NCBI GenBank assembly: GCA_963682055.1
Contig: OY821740.1
Coordinates: forward strand, 42,552,795-42,616,794
From: Primula veris
Lineage: Eukaryota > Streptophyta > Magnoliopsida > Ericales > Primulaceae
Length of the DNA stretch: 64,000 bases
Direction: 5' to 3'
In this document: piece after piece, positions 1 through 10,588 of the stretch
Numbering within the stretch: position 1 is the first letter of the stretch
Layout: each line of letters begins with the position of its first letter
Notes under the pieces: model-generated
Databases searched by the model: none
What the model was told of the DNA's origin: nothing
The model's input: only the letters and a program-made list of their open reading frames with translations
Made by a program: the position numbers and the translations under genes

Positions 1-414
1 TTTGGTTTATTATCATTGAAAACCCTAAACTTTGTCTTTATTCGATGGACAAAACTATGATAAATTTGATAACATGCACTCTATTGCAGATAGCGACAAT
101 TACCAAGTCAGAAATTTACGTATTTCTTCAAGAGATAGTTACTTCGATCATAATATATTTTACGGGGGGTCGGAAAGTCCGACCGCATAACTTTGAGATT
201 TGAGTTACATCAATAAAACTTTAATTCATTTATCAGGACACAAGTTTCCGTAATGGCTTACCTTAAAATCTACTAATTGACGATGACCTTACAATTTAAA
301 TTTATATGGCCGAAAAAAAATGAAAAATTCCTCACAGCTAACATTTTTTAAAGTTAATCCCGACAAAATCACACGTAAAATCAATTTTCCCAGTTAGTCA
401 CATTCTCCTATTAA

Positions 415-840
415 TATAAATACCCAAAAAAATCTTTTTTTTAGAACTGTGCATTTATTTCTCTCTCACGCGAACTCTCTCTCTCAAATCTTCATTGATG
501 CAGCAGACGAGTTATTCATCGGACCTCTGGTTGTCGACGCCAGAGACTGAAGGTGGAGGCGTGGCTGTCGGCGGGGGCGTGACTGGAGTTTGGAAATACT
601 GCCGCCGTCACTTCTCTTTCTTCTTCATCTATGTCTCTATCTCGATCCAGCTTTCTCTCTCCCTCTCTATCTTGTTCCTGTCAATCCCTTCCCTCTAACT
701 GTGCAAAGACCGTAATGGAATGTTGTAAAGACAGTGGCGGACAGTGGGTGTACCGTGTATGGTCGGATTCAATGGTCGTTGGCGAAAGATGTGGCCGCTG
801 CGGGGTAGCGGGTGGGTATGTGTTTTTTGGTTGATTTCTC
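415..840 (+). other. TATA-led, CT-rich transcribed-looking island; short ORFs of unknown nature
   Basis: A TATAAATA box at about 415-422 is followed by a CT-rich leader (about 460-490) and an ATG at 498. That ATG opens a 66-codon ORF with no recognisable domain, ending in a Ser/Leu/Phe-rich tail. A second overlapping ORF (631-834) in another frame has Cys-rich stretches (CCKDSGGQW, CGRCGVAGG) but matches no family I know. The stretch is clearly richer in G+C than its surroundings. It may be the first exon of a small gene, a non-coding RNA or a decayed gene start. I see no convincing continuation downstream and do not assign a function. Confidence 0.25.
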
Positions 841-1173
841 TCAGCTCGATCTTACCTCGAAGAGTATTTTGGTCATCTTCTTTTACGTGTATATAATCAA
901 AGAGGTTGAATTTGTTTATCTATGTATTACTCGTTGTGTGGGTATTTGCATTGTTTGATTTTAGAGTTCTGTAAGATATTTCATTTGAGTAACAATGGTG
1001 AATTGCCTTTCTGTTTGTTGACAGAATGTGTTTCAATATGAAGGGTGTTATTTGTGTATTTTGGTAGATTTATGCATCTGGTTGTAGATTACAAGTAGAG
1101 AATGACTTTGAAACAATCAGTGTCACTTTAACTAGTAATGACTAACCACGCTTATATTAGAAAATAGATTATA

Positions 1174-1345
1174 CGGTTCTTTTTAAAAACTAATTTATTT
1201 TTTATTTTTAATAAATTAAAAATAAATTGTATAACACATTAAAAACTGAAATAAAAATATGAAACCCTAGAGGGATTACGCTAAACTTAAATACTAATCA
1301 AAATTTTAAAAAATATAATATTAATTTGACATATTTTTATGCGAA
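1174..1345 (+). repeat. Dispersed AT-rich repeat, copy 1 of 3
   Basis: This segment matches 2398-2590 and, more weakly, 4655-4870 in the same orientation. Shared blocks include AATAAAAATATGAAAC, CTCTAG/CCTAGAG, TAAACTTAAATA and a terminal TTGACAT-TTTTATG. The three copies differ by point changes and small indels, which suggests an old interspersed element. No terminal inverted repeats are obvious. Confidence 0.55.
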
Positions 1346-1704
1346 CGAGAATGAATCGGAAACAATCACCTTATTTCTTATTTGACTGTACAATCATTTT
1401 AATTTGTAAGCAATGTGATATTAGAAAATATATAGTTATATACAGTGGCGGCACACATTTATGATCAGGGGTTGCACGATAATCCTGCAATTTATAAAAA
1501 TTGATTTTTTTATTAGTTTTTTCAAAATAATTTATAAATAAGTTATTCTTGTAATGTCTTAATATTTTTTTGATAACTTATTATAAAAAATATATTGTTT
1601 TTGCAATCAAAGTTTCATGCATTAAATTTTTTATTAGTGTTTTTCAAAATATAAGTTATTATGACAATCTCTTAATATATTTTTTTTTACAACTTATTTC
1701 TGTT

Positions 1705-1905
1705 CTTATTTAATTGTACACTACGAAACTACGTGCAATTTTGACCGGCCAATAAATTGTATCAAAATTGTCGGAATGAAAATTTTCAAAAATTGATCAT
1801 ATAGTTCAAATGTTAAATTTTATGATTAAATTTACAAAAAACTCATTTTACTAATTTTGATACAAATTATAAACCGATAAAAATTACACATAATTTTAAT
1901 AGTCG
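1705..1905. mobile_element. Eroded Stowaway-like MITE
   Basis: The left part (ACTACGAAACTACGTGCAA, then TTTTGACCGG) and the internal AAAATTTTCAAAAATTGATCA followed by TAGTTCAAATGTTAAA match the better preserved MITEs at 18405-18650, 25957-26194 and 53039-53277. Here the CTCCCTCCGTCCC-type termini are no longer recognisable, so the limits are estimated. Confidence 0.4.
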
Positions 1906-2397
1906 ACAATTAAACGTAACTTAACTCAGTATATTGTTTTTTGGATCAAAGTTTCATGTATAATTATGCCACTTAAAAAATGGTTAAATATTACAATTGA
2001 TGACATGGTGGGCCATGGACAAATGTGATGACACATTAGAAAAGAATAATATAATAATATATCACAGTGAGTTCAAATATAATTATAAAAAAGCTATGGA
2101 AGTTATATGTAAAATGAGTAGATATTTTTGTTACGTTGAATTTCAACTTTTAATAACCTTTTTGGCGTTAATAACGTATATCGTGTTAATAACGTATACT
2201 GAAGGAGAAATTGCTCTAACTATAAGCAACGAGACGAATCTTGATTTTTTTTGAAATACGAAAGAACGTAAGGTTCTTGTTAAACAAGTTCTTTAAATTA
2301 TTGTTTTATGCACTTATCGTACTTTAATTATAGAACTTTCATTTCATATATGGGCACTTCAGTATTTCAGTATAAGTTCGGCATTTCGTTCTTAATT

Positions 2398-2590
2398 TAT
2401 ACCTTTTTTTAAAAAACTAATTTATTTTTTATATTTTTAACAAATTAGGATTTGATAAATTAAAAACAAATTATACGACATACTAAAAACTCAAATAAAA
2501 ATATGAAACTCTAGGGAGCCTAGTTTAAACTTAAATATTAATCAACATTTTAAAAAATATACTATCAATTTGACATCTTTTTATGTAAAC
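2398..2590 (+). repeat. Dispersed AT-rich repeat, copy 2 of 3
   Basis: Second copy of the element at 1174-1345, with the same order of conserved blocks and one extra short insertion (GGATTTGATAAATT). The closest pair in the window is copies 1 and 2. Confidence 0.55.
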
Positions 2591-2769
2591 TAGTCTTGGT
2601 GTCGTTTAATGAAGTGAATGTACAAAATAAATATCATTTTAAGTAACGTAATGATCAAATTTTCCTTTTTATTGCGCACGCCAATCGTTTGATTAAATGG
2701 TTGTAGTTTTAAAACAAGCTATATACATTTTTAAAATCAACGTTATGAACTTTTAGTGAAATTTATACA

Positions 2770-3218
2770 ATATACATGCACTTTCAGCACTTCTTATGCA
2801 CTTTTACGACCCGTATGCAATTTTATGCGCTTTTAATGTATTTTTTATTGATCCGTATTTTTTTTTATGTACATTTTATTGATTCGTATGCTTTTTATGC
2901 AATTTGAATGACTCGTATGCACTTTTTATTGGCCCGTATGCACATTTTATGCATTTTTTATACATATTTACAGCATGTATATACTTTTTATGCACTTTTA
3001 TGCACATTTTATACATATTTAATGCACTTTTTATGCTTTTTTTGCACTTTTATGTCATTTTATTGAACTTTATGCAGTTTATTGAAATTTTTATACTCTG
3101 TTATGCACTATATTATGAACTTTAGTGAGATTTATGCACTTTGTTATGCAATTTAGTTAACTTTATGGACTTTATTATTTCTTCTAGTAATTTTATGCGA
3201 TTTATTATGCACTTTTGT
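2770..3218 (+). repeat. Degenerate TTTATGCACTTT tandem array
   Basis: About 450 bp consist of imperfect repeats of a unit near TTTATGCACTTT, with variants GTATGCAC, TTATGCAATTT and TTATACAT. The spacing drifts between about 9 and 20 bp. The array creates spurious hydrophobic ORFs rich in Phe, Leu, Met and His, for example at 2904-3125. It is followed by T-rich and A-rich homopolymer runs at about 3249-3355. No coding role is likely. Confidence 0.7.
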
Positions 3219-3525
3219 CATTTTTTTAGTTTCTTTCAATTTTATATGGGTTTTTTTTTTTTTTTTCAATTTTTTGAGTTTTTTTTTTTTTTTTTTCTTT
3301 CTAGGTTGGGTACCAGCAATTTTGTAAATTGGTTTAGTTTTAAAAAAAAAAAAAAACACTTATTGAGTATAGAAACATTAAGATGTGACGTTTTATGGAT
3401 AAAGTATAAAAAATGTGACTAATACGAAATTACCATCACATGATCATATCTGAAGACAGTAAACACACTTCAAACTTCAAGGTATAACAAGTATTCATAT
3501 TTCATACTAATTCATCTCAAGTGAC

Positions 3526-3729
3526 ATGGCATGTGTTTTGCCGTACTGTAAGCACATATATCATCCAGACTGCATAGGCCAGTGGTTCGTCAATGGTAGT
3601 GTAGTTTGCCCAATTGTAGAGTCCAGTATCCAGTCCGACATTGGGAGGCTTTTGACATGTAGACGTACCAATACCGAAAATGTCCTATCTTTTTTCAAAA
3701 AGTATTCGAAAGTGGTTGATGGTGCTTGA
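3526..3729 (+). pseudogene. RING-H2 finger fragment (5'-truncated, last Cys lost)
   Basis: The ORF encodes 67 residues. Residues 8-31 read CKHIYHPDCIGQWF and then VCPIV, which is the second half of a RING-H2 (ATL-type) finger: C-x-H-x2-H-x2-C followed by CPxC. The final zinc-ligand Cys is replaced by Val (CPIV), and no first half (C-x2-C) occurs in any frame in the 100 bp upstream, where an in-frame stop lies at 3508. The rest has no domain. I read it as a decayed fragment of an E3 ligase gene inserted in repeat-rich DNA, not an active RING protein. It could still be transcribed as a short ORF. Confidence 0.5.
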
Positions 3730-5400
3730 TAGAGTTAATTGCATGAAAAATATAGTTTATACCATCAACTATATATGTTGGGAGTCGCGTTCATTCTATT
3801 TTCGAGTACCGATATGTAAACCTGGTGTTTAAAAATAACAGTAGTTCAACCTTTTCATTCTCTTATTTTCTCAAATCACATTTCTTCTACAAATAAATCT
3901 ATGACATCTAATTGAAAGAGTTGACTGATTATATAAAATTATCATTGTTGTGTGTGCTTATTAATTTCAAATTCATGCCATAAATTGTTCAAAAATGCAA
4001 GTAAAAAGTACACAAGTCCTACCAAACAACATTTCCGCTTAAAAGTATACTCTTGGTCTTTACCCAACAAGTGCAAAATACTTAAAAATTTCTTTTGAAA
4101 GTATACTCTTACACCTCTAAACCATTGATAACAAAGGAGAAAGCAAATATTATACTGAAAATTTCATGTCACAGACAACCAATCCGGTTTAATTTTTTTC
4201 CATAATAGGATAAGCAATGTTAACATGCCAAGTTTGATTCTAACAATCAGTCCGATTTTTATTTCTTCTCCATTATACGATTAGACATGTTAACATAAAA
4301 AATCAAACATACTTTTATTTTTCACCAAAACACACATTTCAACCAAAAACCTACAATCAATAGACAAGACCTGGATAGCTACGGATATAAAAAACATCAT
4401 ATCATCAATTCCACAAAACGAGTGCAAACTAATCGGTACTAAATTCAGTAGCATAGTTTTCATGACCAACATCACTTCAAATTTAATTTTCAAAAAAAAA
4501 AACTTCAAATTTTCTTCTAAGATATGGACTATCTACCCTCTAAAAGGTTGCACATGAAAGAACCAGAGGAAAGTATCATAATTAGTATTGTACTTATCTT
4601 TCTGACATATAATCTATAAAGTCTCTACTACACACGCAAATTGCATATAACTATTACCCTCTCTATTTAATAAAACACATATTTATCCCTCAAAATATAC
4701 ATAAAATATAATTTATAATTTAATAAATCAAAATATAAATATTCAACATAATAAAAACTCAAACTACTAAAAACTCAAATAAAAATATAATATAATCCTA
4801 GTTGAGTCTACCCTAAATTTAAATATTAATTAAAAATAAGAAAAAATATTAAATATAGTATTACTAATATCACACCATCCATATATGTATATTTGAAGGG
4901 ATAAAAATATATTTTTTAACAAAAATATATTATTATACATGTAATGGAGTGTGCAAGTGAGTGTCAAAGTAATGTGAATATATTTTTTAAATATGTAATT
5001 ATTATTTTACAGAATTTCAATTTCTCATGAAAAATCTTAAAAAAACTTTAACCAATTGAGTGACGGATTAGGTGGGCGTCAATGATAATATTGTATATTA
5101 TATAAAATGACAACTAATTTTCGAAATTACATTAAAAAAATGAACGATTCACATAATCCGCCACATCAACCGTTATATTTTTGGATTGCAAAATTGGTGT
5201 TAAAAAAACTTTTTCCAAATATTTTATACTAGTATATATTTTTGCCAAATCGGTCAGATTACCAAACTAACCCCATCTAACATAAAACTTTGCAAGAGTG
5301 TACTAATTAGCACCAAATTGAAACTATCTCAGAAAAAATGTAGTTTTTGAATAACGGATTTGAATATTTTGGAAAACACCAGTGTAAAAACTGTAATTAA
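3730..5400. other. AT-rich intergenic DNA and presumed promoter of the SR-protein gene
   Basis: No coding sequence is supported. Apart from the diverged repeat near 4655-4870, I see nothing distinctive. The last few hundred bases should hold the promoter of the gene whose leader starts near 5400, but no clear TATA box could be assigned. Confidence 0.4.
4655..4870 (+). repeat. Dispersed AT-rich repeat, copy 3 of 3 (diverged)
   Basis: A diverged relative of the copies at 1174 and 2398, sharing ACTAAAAACTCAAATAAAAA, CCTAG and TAAATTTAAATATTAAT in the same order. The match is weaker, so the boundaries are approximate. Confidence 0.4.
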
Positions 5401-5407
5401 TTCCCGT

Positions 5408-5511
5408 TCTCTCTCTCTCTCTCTCAAGCTGTATCTCTGATTCTCTATCAATCATATAAGTGTATCGCTTGATTCCATATCCGTGAATTTATCTACTACC
5501 AATCGATTGAG
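5408..5511 (+). other. Probable 5' leader exon of the SR-rich/SMAP gene
   Basis: A (CT)n tract at 5408-5425 opens a leader-like stretch that ends at a plausible donor (ATTGAG|GTTTGT, intron from 5512). The matching acceptor is AAATTCAG at 7272-7279, 12 bp before the ATG at 7292. This gives a leader intron of about 1.77 kb, common in plant housekeeping genes. The transcription start is not determined. Confidence 0.5.
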
Positions 5512-5732
5512 GTTTGTTTATCTCTCTAATTCAATTTTAATTTTAGCTACTCTAATTTGAGTGGTTTTGGATAATCGAAATTAGGGTTACAACCCTGATC
5601 TTAGTTAGCTTTTAATTGATTGCTGGTTTATCTCATATTTAATTAATTGTCTTTAGTTATTTATTTCATTAGTCAGATTATGTTATTGTGTACCCAATGT
5701 CTCATATTTACAGCTTAAAAGCATAAAAACAG

Positions 5733-5733
<1 letters not shown>

Positions 5734-5772
<39 letters not shown>
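5734..5772. repeat. (TA)n microsatellite
   Basis: An uninterrupted TA dinucleotide run of about 39 bp lies in the leader intron of the SR-rich gene. It is likely polymorphic in length. Confidence 0.9.
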
Positions 5773-5774
<2 letters not shown>

Positions 5775-5874
5775 TACATGATTATATATTACATCTTTTA
5801 ATCTTTAAAGTTACAACCAAACAGAATAAACCCTCTTGGGTATGTGTGTTCTTTAGGTAATTAAATGGGTTAAG

Positions 5875-6245
5875 ACTTGATTAATTCAAAAGATGTTTTT
5901 GTTGTCAAAGATGATTTTTTTAGTCACTTAAGAAATTTAAAATATGTTTTCTTTTTGCCCTAAAATTAATTCAAAAGGTGTTTTTTTTTTCTCACTAAAT
6001 TAATCTAAAAGATGTTTTGTTTTGTCACCAGAATAATTTAAACGATGTTCCTAGTTTCACTAAACTAATTTGAAAGATGTTTTCTTTTTGCCCTAAAATT
6101 AATTTGAAAGGTGTTTTTGTTCTCACTAAATTAATCTAAAAGATGTTTTTTTGTCACTAGAATAATTTAAACGATATTCTTTTTTGTCACTTAACTAGTA
6201 TGAAAGATGTTATTTTTGTTACTAAATTGATTTATGAGATTTTCT
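5875..6245 (+). repeat. Nested tandem repeat in leader intron
   Basis: Two higher-order copies of about 130-140 bp (about 5942-6078 and 6079-6208) are each built from minor units of about 27-32 bp of the type GTCACTAAATTAATTTGAAA followed by GATGTTTT. Flanking partial units extend the array. Copies differ by scattered substitutions and by the length of T runs. Confidence 0.65.
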
Positions 6246-7291
6246 TTTGTCGAGGACACTCTTGTCTAGTTGTAGGGGTGGTCTTCCTAGTTTTGCGCTT
6301 AGTCTGAAAAAAGCTAGCTTTTTATGCTTAAAAGGTGTAGCCAAGCAAATGTGTTTTAAGCTATAGGAAAAATCAGTTTAGTCCCGTGACTTCCGTCTAT
6401 TAGTTCTCCTTTTGTTTTCTGTGAGGAAAGTCGAAAGGGCTGAGGACTTAAATACTTTGTAACTTAAGGTTGCAATAAGAATTGGACGATGTTTAGGCTG
6501 GCTTGCTTATAGTACATTTTAGTGCTGATTAATTGGATAGTTCTTTGCAGCTTTTGAGCTTGACTTTACTGTTTCGTTTTCGCTTTTTATTTCGACTGCT
6601 TTTGTTGGACAGCTGAAAACCTAAGACTTTTCTGTTTGTTTTCTCGTTTTGCCCTGAAAAAGTTAAAAACTGGTCTTCATCTGTATCAGTTTTTTTTTAT
6701 TGCATTTAGAGCGATTTGTTTTTTAGGAAGTTTAAAAACATTGCGTCATGATACGCCTTTGATGTTTCTTTAGAATTGATTTACGGATTTTCCGAATAAA
6801 ATTTTAAACTTGACTCTATTTTTTTGTTAGGAGTTGTTCAAGATTTTGATAGGCTAAATCAGCATGTCCCTTAGTATCCTTTGGTATGTTTGACTTGTAT
6901 GGTGACATGAATACAACTGCTGTATGTACAAAATTTTTGTTTGTTTGTTCTCTCTACTTCTTCAGTAAGTTATCAAAGTGAATACATTACAATACCATTT
7001 CAGTGACCATTTTTTCTGAGAGTGTTGCATTAAGTTGTTAAATCCAACAACGCAGCGTAATGCAAATCCAAATTATTGCAAGTTCAAGCGATAAACTTAG
7101 TAACTTTAGATATTCGAGTATTCTTTTGCTATTTTAATGCTCCAGTAGTTGGAAATTGTTATTCATGGTCATAGATGGAAGCTCCATACAAAAAATTTAT
7201 TTGTGTGCTTATAAAAAAAACTTATTTCTGAGGTAACTATAAACTATCTGTGAGCTGAATCAAACATTTTAAAATTCAGGAAGTATCCGCA

Positions 7292-10200
7292 ATGGAATCG
7301 AATGTATTGTCTCCATCACCAGATAATACTGAAACAAAAGCAGCTTTTAAGAAGCCTTCGAATGATGCTGGAAATAGACATTATAGGCGCCGATCTCCAG
7401 TTGGTGGATCATCCTCATCAGAGGGTTCAGAAGATAATAGAAGAGATAGGGGAAGTATGCGAAGAAAGGATGGCGAGATAGAACTAGATAAGGATTCTGG
7501 TCGGACTCACCAGAGCCGAAGTGGTGATACTTATAGGGACCCTGATCGAAAATCATCCAAGAGCTCTTATAGCAACCATAGGAGAGACACCTATGATAAG
7601 CATGGTAAAATTAATGATGCAGAAGGGAGGCATCATTCTAGGCCATTTTCTCGTTCTGGTCATGGAAGAGAAGACAATGACCATCATAAATCTAGACAGT
7701 ACTCTTACCGTGATGATAAGTATTCTCGTGATAAAACTAAGGATATAGATGAAAGAAGGGAATATCGAAGGGGGGATAATAAATATTCCCGTTCCCCTGT
7801 TCATGGCTCATCCTTGTTAAGGGACAAAGATGTACGGAGGTCGAGCGATCGTAAAGATTTGTATGGTCAAAAGTATGATAAGGAGGATAAGAGGAAACTC
7901 ATTGATCGGGAAACTAGCAAGCAAATGGATCGGTCTGATAGACAGCCGAGAGAACAGTCTAAAGAGAGAAGGGAAAATGAAAATTCCCCAGCTAAAAAGC
8001 AAAAGCCTGTCAGTTTAGGTAATAATAATGAAAAAAACAAAAATCCTCCTTATGTTTTCATTTTTTTAATTGTTTGATCTGAAAAGATATTATTATAGGG
8101 AATGAAGAGAGGCCATCAAGTGGTTGTACTGCTGCTGATATAGATGCAGCCAAAAAAACTGCGCTGAAGGCTGCTGAATCAGGTAATAAAATGACAAAAA
8201 CATTACAGCTATTTGTTATTCGTATTCAAGAGTTTTACGAATTTTACTTTGTGAGCCAAATTGAACCACAACTAGCTTGATTTGGTCAAAGATTAGATTT
8301 TTAAGTATGCTTGGTTTCATTTTCTGAATTCCACGTAAAAAACGAAGAAGAAGAAGTTAAAACGAATATGATTGAGACTAGTTATGTGACCTTTGCCATG
8401 ATTGCCGCATGGACACTTCTATTCTTAGGCACTACAGCACACTGTATATCTAGTGATGCACTTTGATTTTGGTATTGTATATATATAAACATAAAAGGGA
8501 AGGACCATTCCCCTGGAATACAACAAACCAAGGCCAATATCCATCAACAGGCATTAAGCTGAATGTTGTTATTGGATCCATTGTTAGGCACTACAGCACT
8601 CTGTATACGTAGTGATGCACTTTGATTTTGGTATTGTATATATATAAACATAAAAGGGAAGGACCATTCCCCTGGAATACAACAAACCAAGGCCAACATC
8701 CATCAACAGGCATTAAGCTGAATGTTGTTATTGGATCCATTGTTGGCTGTTGTTATTGGATAACTAAAAGTTTCTGGACCTTACATGTTTGATTTCAATG
8801 CTGAATCATACTTTAATTATCTAGACATTGCATGTTTAATTTGGTGTTGAATCATACTTATATTGTCTTTCTTATATTAGAATCCGAAAAGTATGAAAGA
8901 AAGTGTGAAACTATCGACTCACTGTGTAGTCCCTAACTAGTCTCCTCCTAGGTCTCCAGACCTTGAGTTTCGCATCACCCCTTCATCCCCACCTAGTGAC
9001 TGTTAGAACATTTGTCTTCATTTGTAGGACGCTAGCAACATCAACCACATAGCTCATAAAAGACCTTTATCTGAATGAACTATTATATGTGGTGGCACCC
9101 ATTACTTTTCACCTTTCTTTACATGCTAATTAAATAACAATGCATACCCTGGGGTTGCATTTCTTGAGCTTGACAGACTGCCATTCCACTTGGTCTTTCA
9201 TTAATCTGATAAAGCAGAGCTCAGGGTGAACTTCTTTCAGCTGTTTGCCAACTATTTTCTGGTAGAATAAATTTTTTTTTTTTCTAAAACATTTTTTTTG
9301 TCCATTATCAAATGATGTGCATGCTTGTAGCAGAATATTTTTTTCTTATTCTTGTTACTGGTATTGGGTACCATCTGTATAAATGACAAAAACATATTGC
9401 TCTGTTCAGATAAAATAGAGGGACGAGAGAGAGAGAGAGAGAGAGAGAGAAGATAAAGAGTGAAATCTTGTTATGTACTGGTAGTAAAATTTTCCAAAAT
9501 GTGGGTCATTACAATTTTATGTATTGTTGACTTATTGCTTACTCATCTTGGTTATGATTTTGTTCCTGAATTACAACAAAAGTCAACAAGAACCTGATGG
9601 GTACTGGTTATATGTCTGCTGATCAAAAGAAAAAGCTGCTGTGGGGCAATAAAAAGAGCACTCCTGCTGAAGAGGTATCTAAATAAATACTATTTAATTG
9701 TGGTGTCTCATTTTACTACATGAATGAATATTTTGCATAGTCACAGCAGATGCAATGATTTCTTCCTAGATGTGTGAGTTCGAAAGAGATGATTGTTTGT
9801 TTCTTGAATACGTAAAATCGTATTACTCGAGTAGCAAAGTAGTTGCTATACTATATTAAACCAAAAAAAATCTTCACAATGCTGCTCATCTTTAGTGATT
9901 ATGATGCCTAATTTTATATGATATTAGCCATCTGTAACTTATAGCACTAATTCAAACGCTATGTTATATCCTTGAAATACTCGGCAGTCTACCCATCGCT
10001 GGGATACAGCTACCTTTTCTGATCGCGAACAGCAAGAGAAGTTCAATAAACTCATGGTAATTTTCCATCTCTCTAATTTATTGTCTGTACCCAAACTTGA
10101 CATTGTAAATCTTAATGCCTTAATGGCCGTCACTGGTTACTATTTCTTTGAATAAAATTGGTGCAGGCCGGACATCCCTTGGGCTAGCTACCAAAAAAGT

Positions 10201-10588
10201 TCGAAAATTATTTGTAGACCCAAGTTTTAGATATTTTTCCAGAAGTCCTCTTCTCAGTTTTCTAAATTAATTTGTATGATCAACCTAAATAACATGAAGA
10301 AACATTTCCAGAAGTTCTTTTTCTTTCAACCCTGATACTAGTGAATACGGAAACATAAGTTTCTTTTTCTAAATTCAGTTTACTATATATTCCCATTACT
10401 AACACTGTTTTAGAGTCTGAGGTTCCGTTGGTACATATGGCCAATTGTAGGGTGTGAAAGTCGAAGCAAAAGTGGATCAAAACCCCAACAATCAAGAGAA
10501 GCAAAACGAAATGCTGCTAGACTTGGAGAAGCAATATGTCGCTGGGCTTCGTCGGAGAGATGGTCGCACTGTTGGGCTTGGTCTGTGA
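7292..10588 (+). CDS. Arg/Ser-rich protein with C-terminal SMAP domain (RSRC2-like)
   Basis: Model: exons 7292-8018, 8099-8182, 9583-9674, 9988-10056 and 10451-10588 (369 aa); all junctions are GT-AG and keep the frame. Residues about 20-240 are hydrophilic, rich in Arg, Ser, Asp, Lys and Tyr, with many RS, RD and SR dipeptides, as in SR-related splicing factors. The C-terminal 90 residues contain KKKLLWGNKKST, THRWDTATFSDREQQEKFNK and GLRRRDGRTVGLGL, the SMAP (small acidic protein-like) domain of arginine/serine-rich coiled-coil protein 2. By family this is probably a nuclear protein tied to pre-mRNA splicing; that role is inferred. The start is the first ATG after the leader-intron acceptor. 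If the first exon's donor is not used, the frame closes soon after at 8075-8077. Confidence 0.85.
8425..8742 (+). repeat. Two-copy 159-bp tandem duplication in an intron
   Basis: Copies at 8425-8583 and 8584-8742 are nearly identical. Differences include CACACTGTATATCT versus CACTCTGTATACGT and a few single bases. Both carry TTAGGCACTACAGCAC at the start and TTATTGGATCCATTGTT at the end. The high identity indicates a recent event inside intron 2 of the coding region. Confidence 0.9.
9425..9451. repeat. (GA)n microsatellite
   Basis: A run of about 13 GA repeats in the third intron of the SR-rich/SMAP gene, upstream of the exon at 9583. Confidence 0.85.

Larger units (their letters stand above)
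841..2769. other. AT-rich intergenic DNA with decayed repeats
   Basis: No gene is supported here. The stretch holds two copies of a dispersed repeat (about 1174-1345 and 2398-2590) and an eroded Stowaway-like MITE (about 1705-1905). Both are listed separately. Confidence 0.5.

Noticed and set aside
2904..3422. Hydrophobic ORFs of 73 and 93 codons
   Set aside because: They are produced by the TTTATGCAC array and long T runs; the composition is a by-product of the repeat and there is no domain.
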